A stretch of DNA of 64,000 nt from Kitasatospora sp. NBC_01287 (GTDB lineage: Bacteria > Actinomycetota > Actinomycetes > Streptomycetales > Streptomycetaceae): assembly GCF_026340565.1 (NCBI RefSeq), contig NZ_JAPEPB010000001.1:3324501-3388500 (forward strand), given 5' to 3'. Positions 26,904 through 34,834 of this stretch are shown here, in pieces. The translations under genes were made by a program, and so were the position numbers. Under the pieces are notes generated by a model. The model searched no databases. It worked only from the letters and a program-made list of their open reading frames with translations, and was not told where the DNA came from. Within the stretch, counting starts at the first letter, position 1. Each line of letters starts with the position of its first letter.

Positions 26904-27253
26904 CCCGGACGGGGGCCCCGAACCACCGGGGTCCCCGTTCTGTACGTCACATAACAGGTTCTGTGGATCGCATAACGGTTCGGTAGGCATTTCGGACCTT
27001 TTCGTGACACACCGTAGTCACTCAGGTTCACTCGGATTACAGCATCCACTGGTTTCGCCGCTCCTGTCAGCGATTGTCCGAATTGTTCCTCGGTGGGCCT
27101 GCGACCAGACCTGTTTGTCCCGTTCTCCCGCACGTGCTGAAATTCCAGCTACCCCGAATTGACCCACGGCAGTTCCACCCAGCAGCGGGCTGCGGCCAGG
27201 GGTAGCCGCTGGATAGATCCATGGCCGCCAAGCGGCCGAGAGGTTGTTGTCGA
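26904..27253. promoter_or_regulatory. Intergenic region upstream of conservon 2
   Basis: The 350-nt region starts with the cvnD1 terminator hairpin (26909-26938). Two direct repeats, CATAAC(A)GGTTC at 26950-26961 and CATAACGGTTC at 26971-26981, are spaced 21 nt apart, about two helical turns. An inverted repeat GTGAC (27004-27008) / GTCAC (27017-27021) follows. These are candidate operators for an independent promoter of conservon 2. I see no gene in it. Confidence 0.45.
26909..26938 (+). terminator. Terminator after conservon 1
   Basis: An ACGGGGGCCCCG / CGGGGTCCCCGT hairpin followed by TCTGT lies 5 nt after the cvnD1 stop. Confidence 0.65.
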
Positions 27254-30200
27254 GTGAGGCGTAAGCAGCCAGTCACCCCGCAGCGGCGCTCCGAGCCCCG
27301 CGAGACGGACCGCAGCGGCCAGAGCACTGCCGGGTTCTCCCCCTTCGCGGCGAACACCGAGCGTCCGCCGCTGGCCAACTCCGGTGCCCCCGGCCGGCCG
27401 GCCGGCTCCGGGCCCGAGGTGATCAGCGCGGGCGGTGATGACCGTCCAACGGGGACCAGCCGGTACGAGTTCCTCGCCTTCCGCAACTGGCGGGTGCCGG
27501 TCCGGCTGGTCGCGATCATGCTGATCCCGGTCACCATCGCGCTGGTCTTCGGCGGCATGCGCGTCAACACCTCGTTCGACGACTACGTCAAGGCCAGCAG
27601 GGCCGAGCAGACCGCGAAGCTGGCCCAGGCGGCGACCAACCTGGCCGACGCGCTGGAGAACGAGCGCGACCTCACCCTCGCCCCGCTGCTCACCGGCCAG
27701 GACCCGAACGGCACCGTCGCCCAGCTGCGCTCCGCCACCGACCAGAAGCTGGCCGCCTACCGGACCGCCTACGCCAAGGTCAGCGGCGACCCCGAGATCG
27801 CGCAGGACGACTACGCCTTCGAGAACAACGTCGCCTCGCTGGCGAGCCTGCGGACCAACGCCTACAGCGTGCACCTCTTCGCCAGCGCGACGGGCAACGC
27901 CTACTCGACGCTGATCGACCCGCTGCTCTCGATCGACAGCTCGGTCGGCGCAGGCAGCGCCGCCGGGGTGAACCGCGGCCGCGCCATCTACAACATGTCG
28001 CAGACCAAGGCCTACGCCTCGGCCCAGCGCGCCCAGATGCTGATGCTGCTGGTCGGCATCGCCGCCGAGCGGACCACCAAGTACGAGAACACCCAGCTGA
28101 TCCAGGACCTGCTGGTCGCCTCGAGCATCGAGCAGAACTCGCTGAGCGCCTTCCAGAACGGCGCCTCGGCCGACGACAGCCACGTGTACGCCAACGCCCT
28201 GGTCACCCAGGCGACCGCCGACACCCACCTGCCGCTGCGGATGCCCGACAAGACGTCGCTGCCGACCATGAACGGGCTGATGAACATCGGCCTGGCCTAC
28301 CAGGCCGCCGCCCAGGCCGGCATGTCCGACGGCCAGGACGTGGCCGCCGCGGCCGCCGCGGACGCCAAGGCGGCCGGCCTGACGCCGGAGAACTGGGTGC
28401 AGGCCACCGCCAGCGAGATCGGCCCGCTGCGCGCCACCGAGACCCAGCTGCTCGGCAGCGTCGTCGGCGACGCGGTCACCGCCAAGGACGGCGCGCAGAC
28501 CGACGCCATCCTCAACGCCTCGATCGTGATCGCCTCGCTGGTACTGGCCGGCCTGCTCACCGGCTTCATCGCCCGCTCGATGATCCTGGGCATGCGCGTG
28601 CTCAACACCAGCGCGCTGGAGATCGCCAACACCCGGCTGCCCGACCTGGTCGAGAAGCTCTCCAAGACCGACCCGGACCGGGTGGACACCAACGTCGAGG
28701 CGATCGCCCTGTGGGGCCGGGACGAGATCGGCGAGGTCGCCCGCGCCTTCGACCAGGTCCACCGGCAGGCGGTCGCGCTCGCCGCCGAGCAGGCCCTGCT
28801 CCGCGGCAACCTGAACGCGATCTTCTCCAACCTCTCGCGCCGCAGCCAGGGCCTGATCCAGCGCCAGCTGGCGCTGATCACCGACCTGGAGAACAACGAG
28901 GCCGACCCGGACCAGCTGGAGAACCTCTTCAAGCTGGACCACCTCGCCACCCGCATGCGCCGCAACGGTGAGAACCTGCTGGTCCTCGCCGGCGAGGAGC
29001 CGGGCCGCCGCTGGAACACCCCGGTCCCGCTGGTCGACGTGCTGCGCGCCGCCGCCTCCGAGGTGGAGCAGTACGAGCGCATCGAGCTCTCCGGCATCCC
29101 CGAGGCCGAGGTGATCGGCGCCGCCGTGACCGACCTCGTCCACCTGCTCGCCGAGTTGCTGGAGAACGCCACCTCCTTCTCCAGCCCGCAGACCCGGGTC
29201 AACGTCAACGCGACCCGGCTGCCGGACGGCCGCGTGCTGGTCGAGATCCACGACAAGGGCATCGGCCTGACCGCCGAGGACTTCGCCGAGATCAACGAGA
29301 AGCTCGCCGAGCCGCCCACGGTCGACGCCTCGATCTCGCGCCGGATGGGCCTGTTCGTGGTCGGCCGGCTCTCCGACCGGCACGACATCCGGGTCCAGCT
29401 GCGCCCCTCGGGCGAGTCGGCCGGCACCACCTCCCTCGTCATGCTCCCGGCCGCGCTCACCCAGATGCGCGCGATGCCGGAGCCGGAGGAGGAGTTCACC
29501 GTCTCGCGGATCTTCGCCGAGCAGGAGCCGCAGCCGAGCTGGGGGCAGGAGGCGTTCGCCGCTCCGCGCAGCGCCGCCGAGCTGGGCTTCGACGACAACC
29601 TGGCGCTCGGCGGCGGGGCCGGCGGGTTCAGCCCCGCGCTGGACTCGATGCAGCGCTCGCTGCGGCTGGACGAGCGCCGCCGCGCGGCGCTGGAGGCCGG
29701 CCCGGACGAGCACGGCGAGCTGTCGGGCGAGTCGCCGTTCGGCCAACAGGATTTCAACGCGCAGGAGTTCAACGCGCAGGAGTTCGGCCAGCAGGACTTC
29801 AACGCACCGGAGTTCGCCGAGGCCGGCCCCGGGGCCGGCGACCCGGACTACGTCGAGGCCGAGTTCGTCGAGGCCGAGACCGAGTACGAGCAGCCGGCGA
29901 CCTACGCCCAGCAGGGCTACCCGGCCCAGAACCACGAGCAGGGCGGCTACCAGGGCTACTACGGCGACCAGCAGTACGCCGAGCCCGGCTACCAGCAGCC
30001 CTACGAGGACTACGGGCAGCAGGGCTACGAGCAGGGCGGCTACTACACCGACCAGAACGCCCAGCAGCCCTACGAGTACCAGGACGGCGGCTACCAGGAC
30101 GGTGGCTACCAGGGCAACGGCTACCAGCAGCCCGCCGCCTACCAGCCCGCCCCGACCGGCTTCGACGGCTTCGCTCCGCGCGACCAGCGCGGTCAGGAGA

Positions 30201-30835
30201 CGGCCGCCGGCCACCCGTACGAGGCACCGGCGCTGCCGGCCGCCGCTCCGGCCCCCTCGCTGGACTCGGGGCTGCCGCTGCGCCGCCCCGGCCAGCAGCT
30301 GGCCGGCGGGCTCGGCGCCCGCTCGATCGGCGACCTCGACTCCGGGGAGCAGCCGAACTGGTTCACCGGCGCCAAGGACACCTCGGGCACCGAGGAGGTC
30401 GACGCGCGCGGCCACCAGGTGTCCGGGCTCGGCAGCTCCGGCCCGACCGGTCCGACCGGTCCGACCGGCCAGGCCGCCTGGCAGTCGGCGAACGACGGCG
30501 CCTGGCAGCGGGCCGAGCAGGTCCGCGAGCCGGCCGCCGGCGGGGTGACCGGCTCCGGTCTGCCGCGCCGCGTGCCGCGGCAGAACCTGGTCCCCGGCAA
30601 CGCCAAGCCCGCCGCCTCGGAAGGCCCGCAGGTCTCCCGCAGCCCCGAGGAGGTGCGCGGCCGGCTGACCAACCTGCGCCGCGGCGTGGAGCAGGGCCGC
30701 AACGCCGGCGCCGACGGTCAGACCGGTAGCTTCCGGATCGACCACCAGGACATGTCCCAGCCGGACCGCCCCGGACGCGGACAGCAGAACGACAGCACCG
30801 ATCTCTTCGGCGGCTCGAACCACCAGGAGCGTTGA
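27254..30835 (+). CDS. cvnA: Conservon 2 sensor kinase-like protein CvnA
   Basis: This is a second membrane sensor of the CvnA type, 1193 residues from the GTG at 27254 (GAGAGG 10 nt upstream; begins MRRKQPVTPQRR). It has TM1 at about residues 80-102, an extracytoplasmic NIT-type domain, TM2 at about 417-441, HAMP, a dimerisation segment very like that of CvnA1 (NLSRRSQGLIQRQL, LDHLATRMRRNGENLLVLAGE), and a HATPase (about 625-732). The sensor domain differs clearly from CvnA1, so it probably senses something else. Its tail is Tyr/Gln/Gly-rich (GGYQ, QQPYE repeats) rather than Pro/Gln-rich. It ends with the same RAEQVREP...EVRGRLTNLRRG block. Confidence 0.9.
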   Translation: MRRKQPVTPQRRSEPRETDRSGQSTAGFSPFAANTERPPLANSGAPGRPAGSGPEVISAGGDDRPTGTSRYEFLAFRNWRVPVRLVAIMLIPVTIALVFGGMRVNTSFDDYVKASRAEQTAKLAQAATNLADALENERDLTLAPLLTGQDPNGTVAQLRSATDQKLAAYRTAYAKVSGDPEIAQDDYAFENNVASLASLRTNAYSVHLFASATGNAYSTLIDPLLSIDSSVGAGSAAGVNRGRAIYNMSQTKAYASAQRAQMLMLLVGIAAERTTKYENTQLIQDLLVASSIEQNSLSAFQNGASADDSHVYANALVTQATADTHLPLRMPDKTSLPTMNGLMNIGLAYQAAAQAGMSDGQDVAAAAAADAKAAGLTPENWVQATASEIGPLRATETQLLGSVVGDAVTAKDGAQTDAILNASIVIASLVLAGLLTGFIARSMILGMRVLNTSALEIANTRLPDLVEKLSKTDPDRVDTNVEAIALWGRDEIGEVARAFDQVHRQAVALAAEQALLRGNLNAIFSNLSRRSQGLIQRQLALITDLENNEADPDQLENLFKLDHLATRMRRNGENLLVLAGEEPGRRWNTPVPLVDVLRAAASEVEQYERIELSGIPEAEVIGAAVTDLVHLLAELLENATSFSSPQTRVNVNATRLPDGRVLVEIHDKGIGLTAEDFAEINEKLAEPPTVDASISRRMGLFVVGRLSDRHDIRVQLRPSGESAGTTSLVMLPAALTQMRAMPEPEEEFTVSRIFAEQEPQPSWGQEAFAAPRSAAELGFDDNLALGGGAGGFSPALDSMQRSLRLDERRRAALEAGPDEHGELSGESPFGQQDFNAQEFNAQEFGQQDFNAPEFAEAGPGAGDPDYVEAEFVEAETEYEQPATYAQQGYPAQNHEQGGYQGYYGDQQYAEPGYQQPYEDYGQQGYEQGGYYTDQNAQQPYEYQDGGYQDGGYQGNGYQQPAAYQPAPTGFDGFAPRDQRGQETAAGHPYEAPALPAAAPAPSLDSGLPLRRPGQQLAGGLGARSIGDLDSGEQPNWFTGAKDTSGTEEVDARGHQVSGLGSSGPTGPTGPTGQAAWQSANDGAWQRAEQVREPAAGGVTGSGLPRRVPRQNLVPGNAKPAASEGPQVSRSPEEVRGRLTNLRRGVEQGRNAGADGQTGSFRIDHQDMSQPDRPGRGQQNDSTDLFGGSNHQER

Positions 30836-30836
30836 G

Positions 30837-31259
30837 TTGACCCAGATGAGCCAGGCCGCACAGAACCTGAACTGGCTGATCACCAACTTCGTGGACAACA
30901 CCCCCGGGGTGTCCCACACAGTGGTGGTCTCCGCCGACGGGCTCCTGCTCGCCATGTCCGAAGGCTTCCCGCGCGACCGCGCCGACCAACTCGCCGCCGT
31001 CGCCTCCGGCCTCACCTCCCTCACCTCCGGCGCCAGCCGGATCTTCGAAGGCGGCGACGTCAACCAGACCGTCGTCGAAATGGAACGAGGCTTCCTCTTC
31101 CTGATGGCCGTCAGCGACGGCTCCTCCCTCGCCGTCCTCGCCTCCCCCGACTCCGACATCGGCCTGGTCGGCTACGAGATGGCCCTCCTGGTCGACCGCG
31201 CCGGCGCCGTCCTCACCCCCGCCCTGCGCGCCGAACTCCAGGGCAGCCTCCTGCACTGA
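30837..31259 (+). CDS. cvnB: Conservon 2 roadblock/LC7 protein CvnB
   Basis: The 140-residue protein is identical to the conservon 1 CvnB except for Thr instead of Ser at position 2. At the DNA level the two genes differ only in the second codon and one synonymous site by my reading. It begins with TTG 1 nt after the cvnA stop, with the same GGAG site. The identity ends abruptly at the stop codon. The same CvnB could therefore serve both sensors. Confidence 0.93.
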   Translation: MTQMSQAAQNLNWLITNFVDNTPGVSHTVVVSADGLLLAMSEGFPRDRADQLAAVASGLTSLTSGASRIFEGGDVNQTVVEMERGFLFLMAVSDGSSLAVLASPDSDIGLVGYEMALLVDRAGAVLTPALRAELQGSLLH

Positions 31260-31265
31260 GACTGC

Positions 31266-31311
31266 CCTGCTGACCGGCCGTCAGTATGCTGACGGCCGGT
31301 CAGCAGGTTTT
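31266..31311 (+). terminator. Strong intrinsic terminator between cvnB2 and cvnC2
   Basis: A perfect 19-bp stem (CCTGCTGACCGGCCGTCAG and its complement) with a TATG loop is followed by TTTTC, only 6 nt after the cvnB2 stop. A second weaker hairpin, GACGGACC / GGTCCGTC, follows at about 31327-31358. This should separate transcription of cvnA2B2 from cvnC2D2. Confidence 0.85.
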
Positions 31312-31547
31312 CGGAGGAGGTCTTCTGACGGACCACCGTATGCTCCTGACGGTCCGTCGGGCACCCCGGTGAAGGCATGCCGTCACCGTCGTAGTACTTG
31401 TAGTATCCAGCCGCCCCCTTTTCGATCCCGTGGCGACGGGCTCGGCTTCAGGCTCTGTACCGGCACCTCGCACCACCGGCCTCGGTCCCACCCGAGGCCG
31501 CGTCCGCACCTTGCACCGCACCGCCGCATCTTGTGAGGAGAGGAACC

Positions 31548-32108
31548 GTGACATCGCCCGACGATCGGCAGGGCCAGTACGGAGTCCCGTACCCCGGCAC
31601 CGGCCACGACGCGTTCGGGACGCCCGGCGCAGGCCACGGCCAGAGTTACGGCCGAGCGCAGTACGGCCAGTACGGCGCCTCGTACGGCCGTCCCCTCCCG
31701 CAGCAGGATCCGCAGGCCGCGCGGGCCCACCAGGGGCCGCAGGCGCCCGAGGACGAGATGGACAGCGGCCCGCTGATCCGGCCGTTCGCGATGACCGGCG
31801 GCCGGACCAGACCGCGCTACGAACTGGCCCTGGAGGCCCTGGTCTCGGCCAGTGTCGACCAGGCCCGGCTGGCCACCCTGCTGCCCGAGCACCAGCGGAT
31901 CTGCACGCTCTGCGCCACCGAGGTGAAGTCGGTGGCCGAGGTCTCCGCGCTGCTCTCGCTGCCGCTCGGGGTGGCCCGGATCCTCGTGGCCGACCTGGCA
32001 GAAGCCGGCCTGGTCGCCATCCACCAGCCCGCCGCCGGGGGCGAATCCGGCAACCAGCCCGACGTCACGCTGCTCGAAAGGGTCCTCAGTGGACTTCGCA
32101 AGCTCTAG
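31548..32108 (+). CDS. cvnC: Conservon 2 DUF742 protein CvnC
   Basis: The 186-residue DUF742 protein has an N-terminal Gly/Tyr/Gln-rich disordered extension about 45 residues longer than that of CvnC1. The same core follows: LIRPFAMTGGRTRPRY, LLPEHQRICTLCATEVKSVAEVSALLSLPLGVARILVADL, and the ending LERVLSGLRKL. The GTG at 31548 has GAGGAGAGG just upstream. It lies 288 nt after cvnB2, beyond a strong terminator, so it likely has its own promoter. It overlaps cvnD2 by 20 nt. Confidence 0.92.
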   Translation: MTSPDDRQGQYGVPYPGTGHDAFGTPGAGHGQSYGRAQYGQYGASYGRPLPQQDPQAARAHQGPQAPEDEMDSGPLIRPFAMTGGRTRPRYELALEALVSASVDQARLATLLPEHQRICTLCATEVKSVAEVSALLSLPLGVARILVADLAEAGLVAIHQPAAGGESGNQPDVTLLERVLSGLRKL

Positions 32109-32673
32109 CCCCGCGGCCGCCGCCCGTGCCACCACCTCCGCGAAGATCGTTGTCGCGGGTGGCTTCGGCGTCGGCAAGACCACCCTCGTCGGCGCGGTCT
32201 CCGAGATCAACCCGCTGCGCACCGAGGCCGTCATGACCTCCGCCTCGGCGGGCATCGACGATCTGACCCACACCGCGGGCAAGACCACCACCACGGTGGC
32301 GATGGACTTCGGCCGCATCACGCTGGACGAGGACCTCATCCTCTACCTGTTCGGCACCCCCGGACAGGACCGCTTCTGGTTCATGTGGGACGACCTCGTG
32401 CGCGGCGCCATCGGCGCCGTCGTCCTGGTCGACACCCGCCGCCTGGCCGACTGCTTCCCCGCCCTCGACTACTTCGAGAACAGCGGCCTGCCCTTCGTCG
32501 TCGCCCTCAACGGCTTCGACGGGCACCAGGCGCACACCCCGGACGAGGTCCGCGAGGCGCTCCAACTCGGCCCCGACACACCGATCATCACCCTGGACGC
32601 CAGGCGCCGGGACAGCGCCAAGAGCGCCCTGATCACCCTGGTCGAACACGCGCTACTCGCCCGGCTGCGCTGA
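32089..32673 (+). CDS. cvnD: Conservon 2 Ras-like GTPase CvnD
   Basis: This 194-residue GTPase is a near copy of CvnD1: P-loop GGFGVGKTT, G3 GTPGQDRF, G4-like ALNGFDG. Differences cluster at residues about 61-66 (LTHTA instead of ISKVS) and GHQAH instead of GYQPH. Synonymous sites are also mostly identical to cvnD1. The start lies within cvnC2. No fifth conservon gene (cytochrome P450, cvnE) follows either copy. Confidence 0.94.
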   Translation: MDFASSSPAAAARATTSAKIVVAGGFGVGKTTLVGAVSEINPLRTEAVMTSASAGIDDLTHTAGKTTTTVAMDFGRITLDEDLILYLFGTPGQDRFWFMWDDLVRGAIGAVVLVDTRRLADCFPALDYFENSGLPFVVALNGFDGHQAHTPDEVREALQLGPDTPIITLDARRRDSAKSALITLVEHALLARLR

Positions 32674-32690
32674 CCGGGCCGCGCTGACCC

Positions 32691-32728
32691 GGTGGCCGGG
32701 ATCCCGTGGGCTCGGGGTCCCGGCCACC
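32691..32728. terminator. Terminator between cvnD2 and cimA
   Basis: A GGTGGCCGGGATCCC stem pairs with GGGTCCCGGCCACC (one bulged base) between two convergent genes. Three copies of GTCAGGCGCCGG follow up to the cimA stop. Confidence 0.6.
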
Positions 32729-32755
32729 AGGTCAGGCGCCGGGTCAGGCGCCGGG

Positions 32756-34381
32756 TCAGGCCTCCGGCGTCAGGCCGGCCTTGAGCAGGGTGTAGGTGTA
32801 GGCGTCCTCCAGCGCGAGCCAGGAGGCCGCGATCACGTTGTCCGCGACGCCGACCGTGGACCAGGTGGCGCTGCCGTCCGTGGACTCGACCAGCACCCGG
32901 GTGCGCGAGGCCGTGCCGTGCTCGCCCTCCAGGATCCGCACCTTGTAGTCGACCAGCTCCAGCTTCGCCAGCTGCGGGTAGATCCGCTCCAGGGCGGCCC
33001 GCAGCGCCTTGTCCAGGGCGTCGACCGGGCCGTTGCCCTCACCGGTGGCGATCATCCGCTCGCCCTTGGCCCAGAGCTTCACGGTCGCCTCGTCGCCCGC
33101 CCGCCCACCCGCCAGCTGCTCGCTGATGGTCCGCCAGGACTCCAGGGTGAAGAAGCGGTCCCGGTTGCCGTTCACCTCGTCACGGAGCAGCAGTTCGAAG
33201 GACGCGTCGGCCGCCTCGTAGGTGAAGCCGAGGTTCTCCTGCGCCTTGACCCTGGCGACCACCCGGCCGACCAGGTCGCGGTCGGCGGACAGGTCGTAGC
33301 CCAGTTCCCTGCCCTTGAGCTCGACCGAGGCCCGCCCGGCCATGTCGGAGACCAGCATCCGCATGGTGTTGCCGACCAGCTCGGGGTCGATGTGCTGGTA
33401 GAGGTCCGGGTCGACCTTGATCGCGGAGGCGTGCAGGCCGGCCTTGTGCGCGAAGGCCGAGACCCCGACGTAGGGCTGGTGGGTGGACGGGGTCAGGTTC
33501 ACCACCTCGGCGATGGCGTGCGAGATCCGGGTCATCTCGGCCAGCTTGCCCAGCGGCAGCACCCGCCGTCCGTACTTGATCTCCAGCGCGCCCACCACCG
33601 GGAAGAGGTTGGCGTTGCCGACCCGCTCGCCGTAGCCGTTCGCGGTGCACTGCACGTGGGTGGCGCCGGCGTCCACGGCGGCCAACGTGTTGGCCACCGC
33701 GCAGCCGGTGTCGTCCTGGGCGTGGATGCCGAGCCGGGCGCCGGCCGAATAGGTCCGGCACTGCGCGAGGACGTCGGCGACGATCTCGCGCACCCCGCCG
33801 GGCAGCATCCCGCCGTTGGTGTCGCAGAGCACCACCACGTCCGCGCCGGCCTGGTGGGCGGTGCGGACCACGGCGAGGGCGTACTCGCGGTTGGCCCGGT
33901 AGCCGTCGAAGAAGTGCTCGCAGTCGACGAAGACCCGGCGGTCGCGGGAGCGCAGGTAGGCCACGCTGTCCCGGACCATCTCCAGGTTCTCCTCCAGCGT
34001 GGTGCGCAGCGCCAGCTCCACGTGCCGGTCGTGGGACTTGGCGACCAGGGTGATCACCGGGGCGCCCGAGTCGACCAGCGCCGCGAGCTGCGGATCCTCG
34101 GCCGCGTTGCCGCCGGCCCGCCGGGTGGCCCCGAAGGCGACCAGCCGCGCGTGCTTGAGGTCCAGCTCGGCGGCCGCCCGGGCGAAGAACTCGGTGTCCC
34201 GGGGGTTGGCGCCGGGCCAGCCGCCCTCGATGAACCCGACCCCGAAATCGTCCAGGTGCCGTGCGATGGTCAGCTTGTCGGCCACCGTGAGGTTGATGCC
34301 CTCGCGCTGCGCGCCGTCGCGCAGGGTGGTGTCGAAGACGTGGAAGCTGTCGTCGGGGTGACGCGTACTGCCGTCGGTCAT
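32756..34381 (-). CDS. cimA: Citramalate synthase
   Basis: CimA condenses pyruvate and acetyl-CoA to (R)-citramalate, a threonine-independent entry to isoleucine. It is often annotated as leuA-like. The 541-residue protein has the DRE-TIM barrel with VFDTTLRDGAQREGIN near the N-terminus, the LCDTNGG motif, GIHAQDDTGCAVAN, and HKAGLHASAI. A C-terminal LeuA-type allosteric domain follows (about residues 400-540). The ATG at 34381 has GGAGAAACCAGGG upstream; a longer reading to 34561 would run through the attenuator hairpin. An upstream leader peptide with two Ile and two Leu codons plus a terminator suggests control by charged Ile-tRNA. Confidence 0.94.
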   Translation of the reverse strand: MTDGSTRHPDDSFHVFDTTLRDGAQREGINLTVADKLTIARHLDDFGVGFIEGGWPGANPRDTEFFARAAAELDLKHARLVAFGATRRAGGNAAEDPQLAALVDSGAPVITLVAKSHDRHVELALRTTLEENLEMVRDSVAYLRSRDRRVFVDCEHFFDGYRANREYALAVVRTAHQAGADVVVLCDTNGGMLPGGVREIVADVLAQCRTYSAGARLGIHAQDDTGCAVANTLAAVDAGATHVQCTANGYGERVGNANLFPVVGALEIKYGRRVLPLGKLAEMTRISHAIAEVVNLTPSTHQPYVGVSAFAHKAGLHASAIKVDPDLYQHIDPELVGNTMRMLVSDMAGRASVELKGRELGYDLSADRDLVGRVVARVKAQENLGFTYEAADASFELLLRDEVNGNRDRFFTLESWRTISEQLAGGRAGDEATVKLWAKGERMIATGEGNGPVDALDKALRAALERIYPQLAKLELVDYKVRILEGEHGTASRTRVLVESTDGSATWSTVGVADNVIAASWLALEDAYTYTLLKAGLTPEA

Positions 34382-34554
34382 GGCCCTGGTTTCTCCGTTC
34401 GGGGAGAGTCTGCTGCTGCTTGCTGCTGCCGGAGTCGGTCCTCCCGGCTCCACTGTCCACTGTCCCGCGCGCCACCGGGAATCCGTGCCCGCCTGGTGGG
34501 CGGCGCCGGTGGTCCTGGTCCTGCCCGGTCGGCGTGGGGTGGGCTCGACGGGGC

Positions 34555-34588
34555 AAAACAAAAGACCCCTCGCGGGTGCGAGAGGTCT
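34555..34588 (-). terminator. Attenuator hairpin in the cimA leader
   Basis: On the minus strand an 11-bp stem (AGACCTCTCGC, loop ACCC, GCGAGGGGTCT; one mismatch) is followed by TTTGTTTTG. It lies between the leader peptide and cimA, about 175 nt before the cimA start, as expected of a transcription attenuator. Confidence 0.75.
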
Positions 34589-34641
34589 GCGCGCGGGTCG
34601 TGTGACGCTGTGCTCGTCCCGCGGGGTTCACTGCGGAACGG

Positions 34642-34692
34642 TCACTGCGGACCGGCGCGCCTGCTGCTAATAATGAGCGCGAGCGAGGACAC
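34642..34692 (-). CDS. cimA leader peptide MSSLALIISSRRAGPQ
   Basis: This 16-codon reading frame starts with GTG at 34692 and reads CTC-GCG-CTC-ATT-ATT early on. It thus has two Leu and two adjacent Ile codons, and ATT is rare in this GC-rich genome. It ends about 55 nt before an intrinsic terminator placed ahead of cimA. The arrangement fits ribosome-mediated attenuation in response to isoleucine (and leucine) supply. A CAGACT hexamer 6 nt before the GTG could make it leaderless, but no clear -35 is visible. Confidence 0.6.
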   Translation of the reverse strand: MSSLALIISSRRAGPQ

Positions 34693-34785
34693 GTTCGCAG
34701 TCTGGCACAGGTTCCGCGGGGTGGGCGGGACGTCTCGCGATCCGGGACGGGGTGTCAGAAGCGGAACACTTCGGGGTTACCCACC

Positions 34786-34817
34786 CCCGGGCGCCCCGCC
34801 CCCGCAGGGCGCCCGGG
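34786..34817 (-). terminator. ilvE terminator
   Basis: A perfect 11-bp stem (CCCGGGCGCCC and its complement, 10-nt loop) lies 17 nt after the ilvE stop. It has no T-tract. Confidence 0.65.
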
Positions 34818-34834
34818 AGGAACGGTCCAACGGC

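Noticed and set aside
30837-31259. Assembly duplication as the explanation of identical cvnB genes
   Set aside because: The flanking genes differ between the two conservons and a few bases differ in the tract itself, so a simple collapsed or duplicated contig is unlikely.
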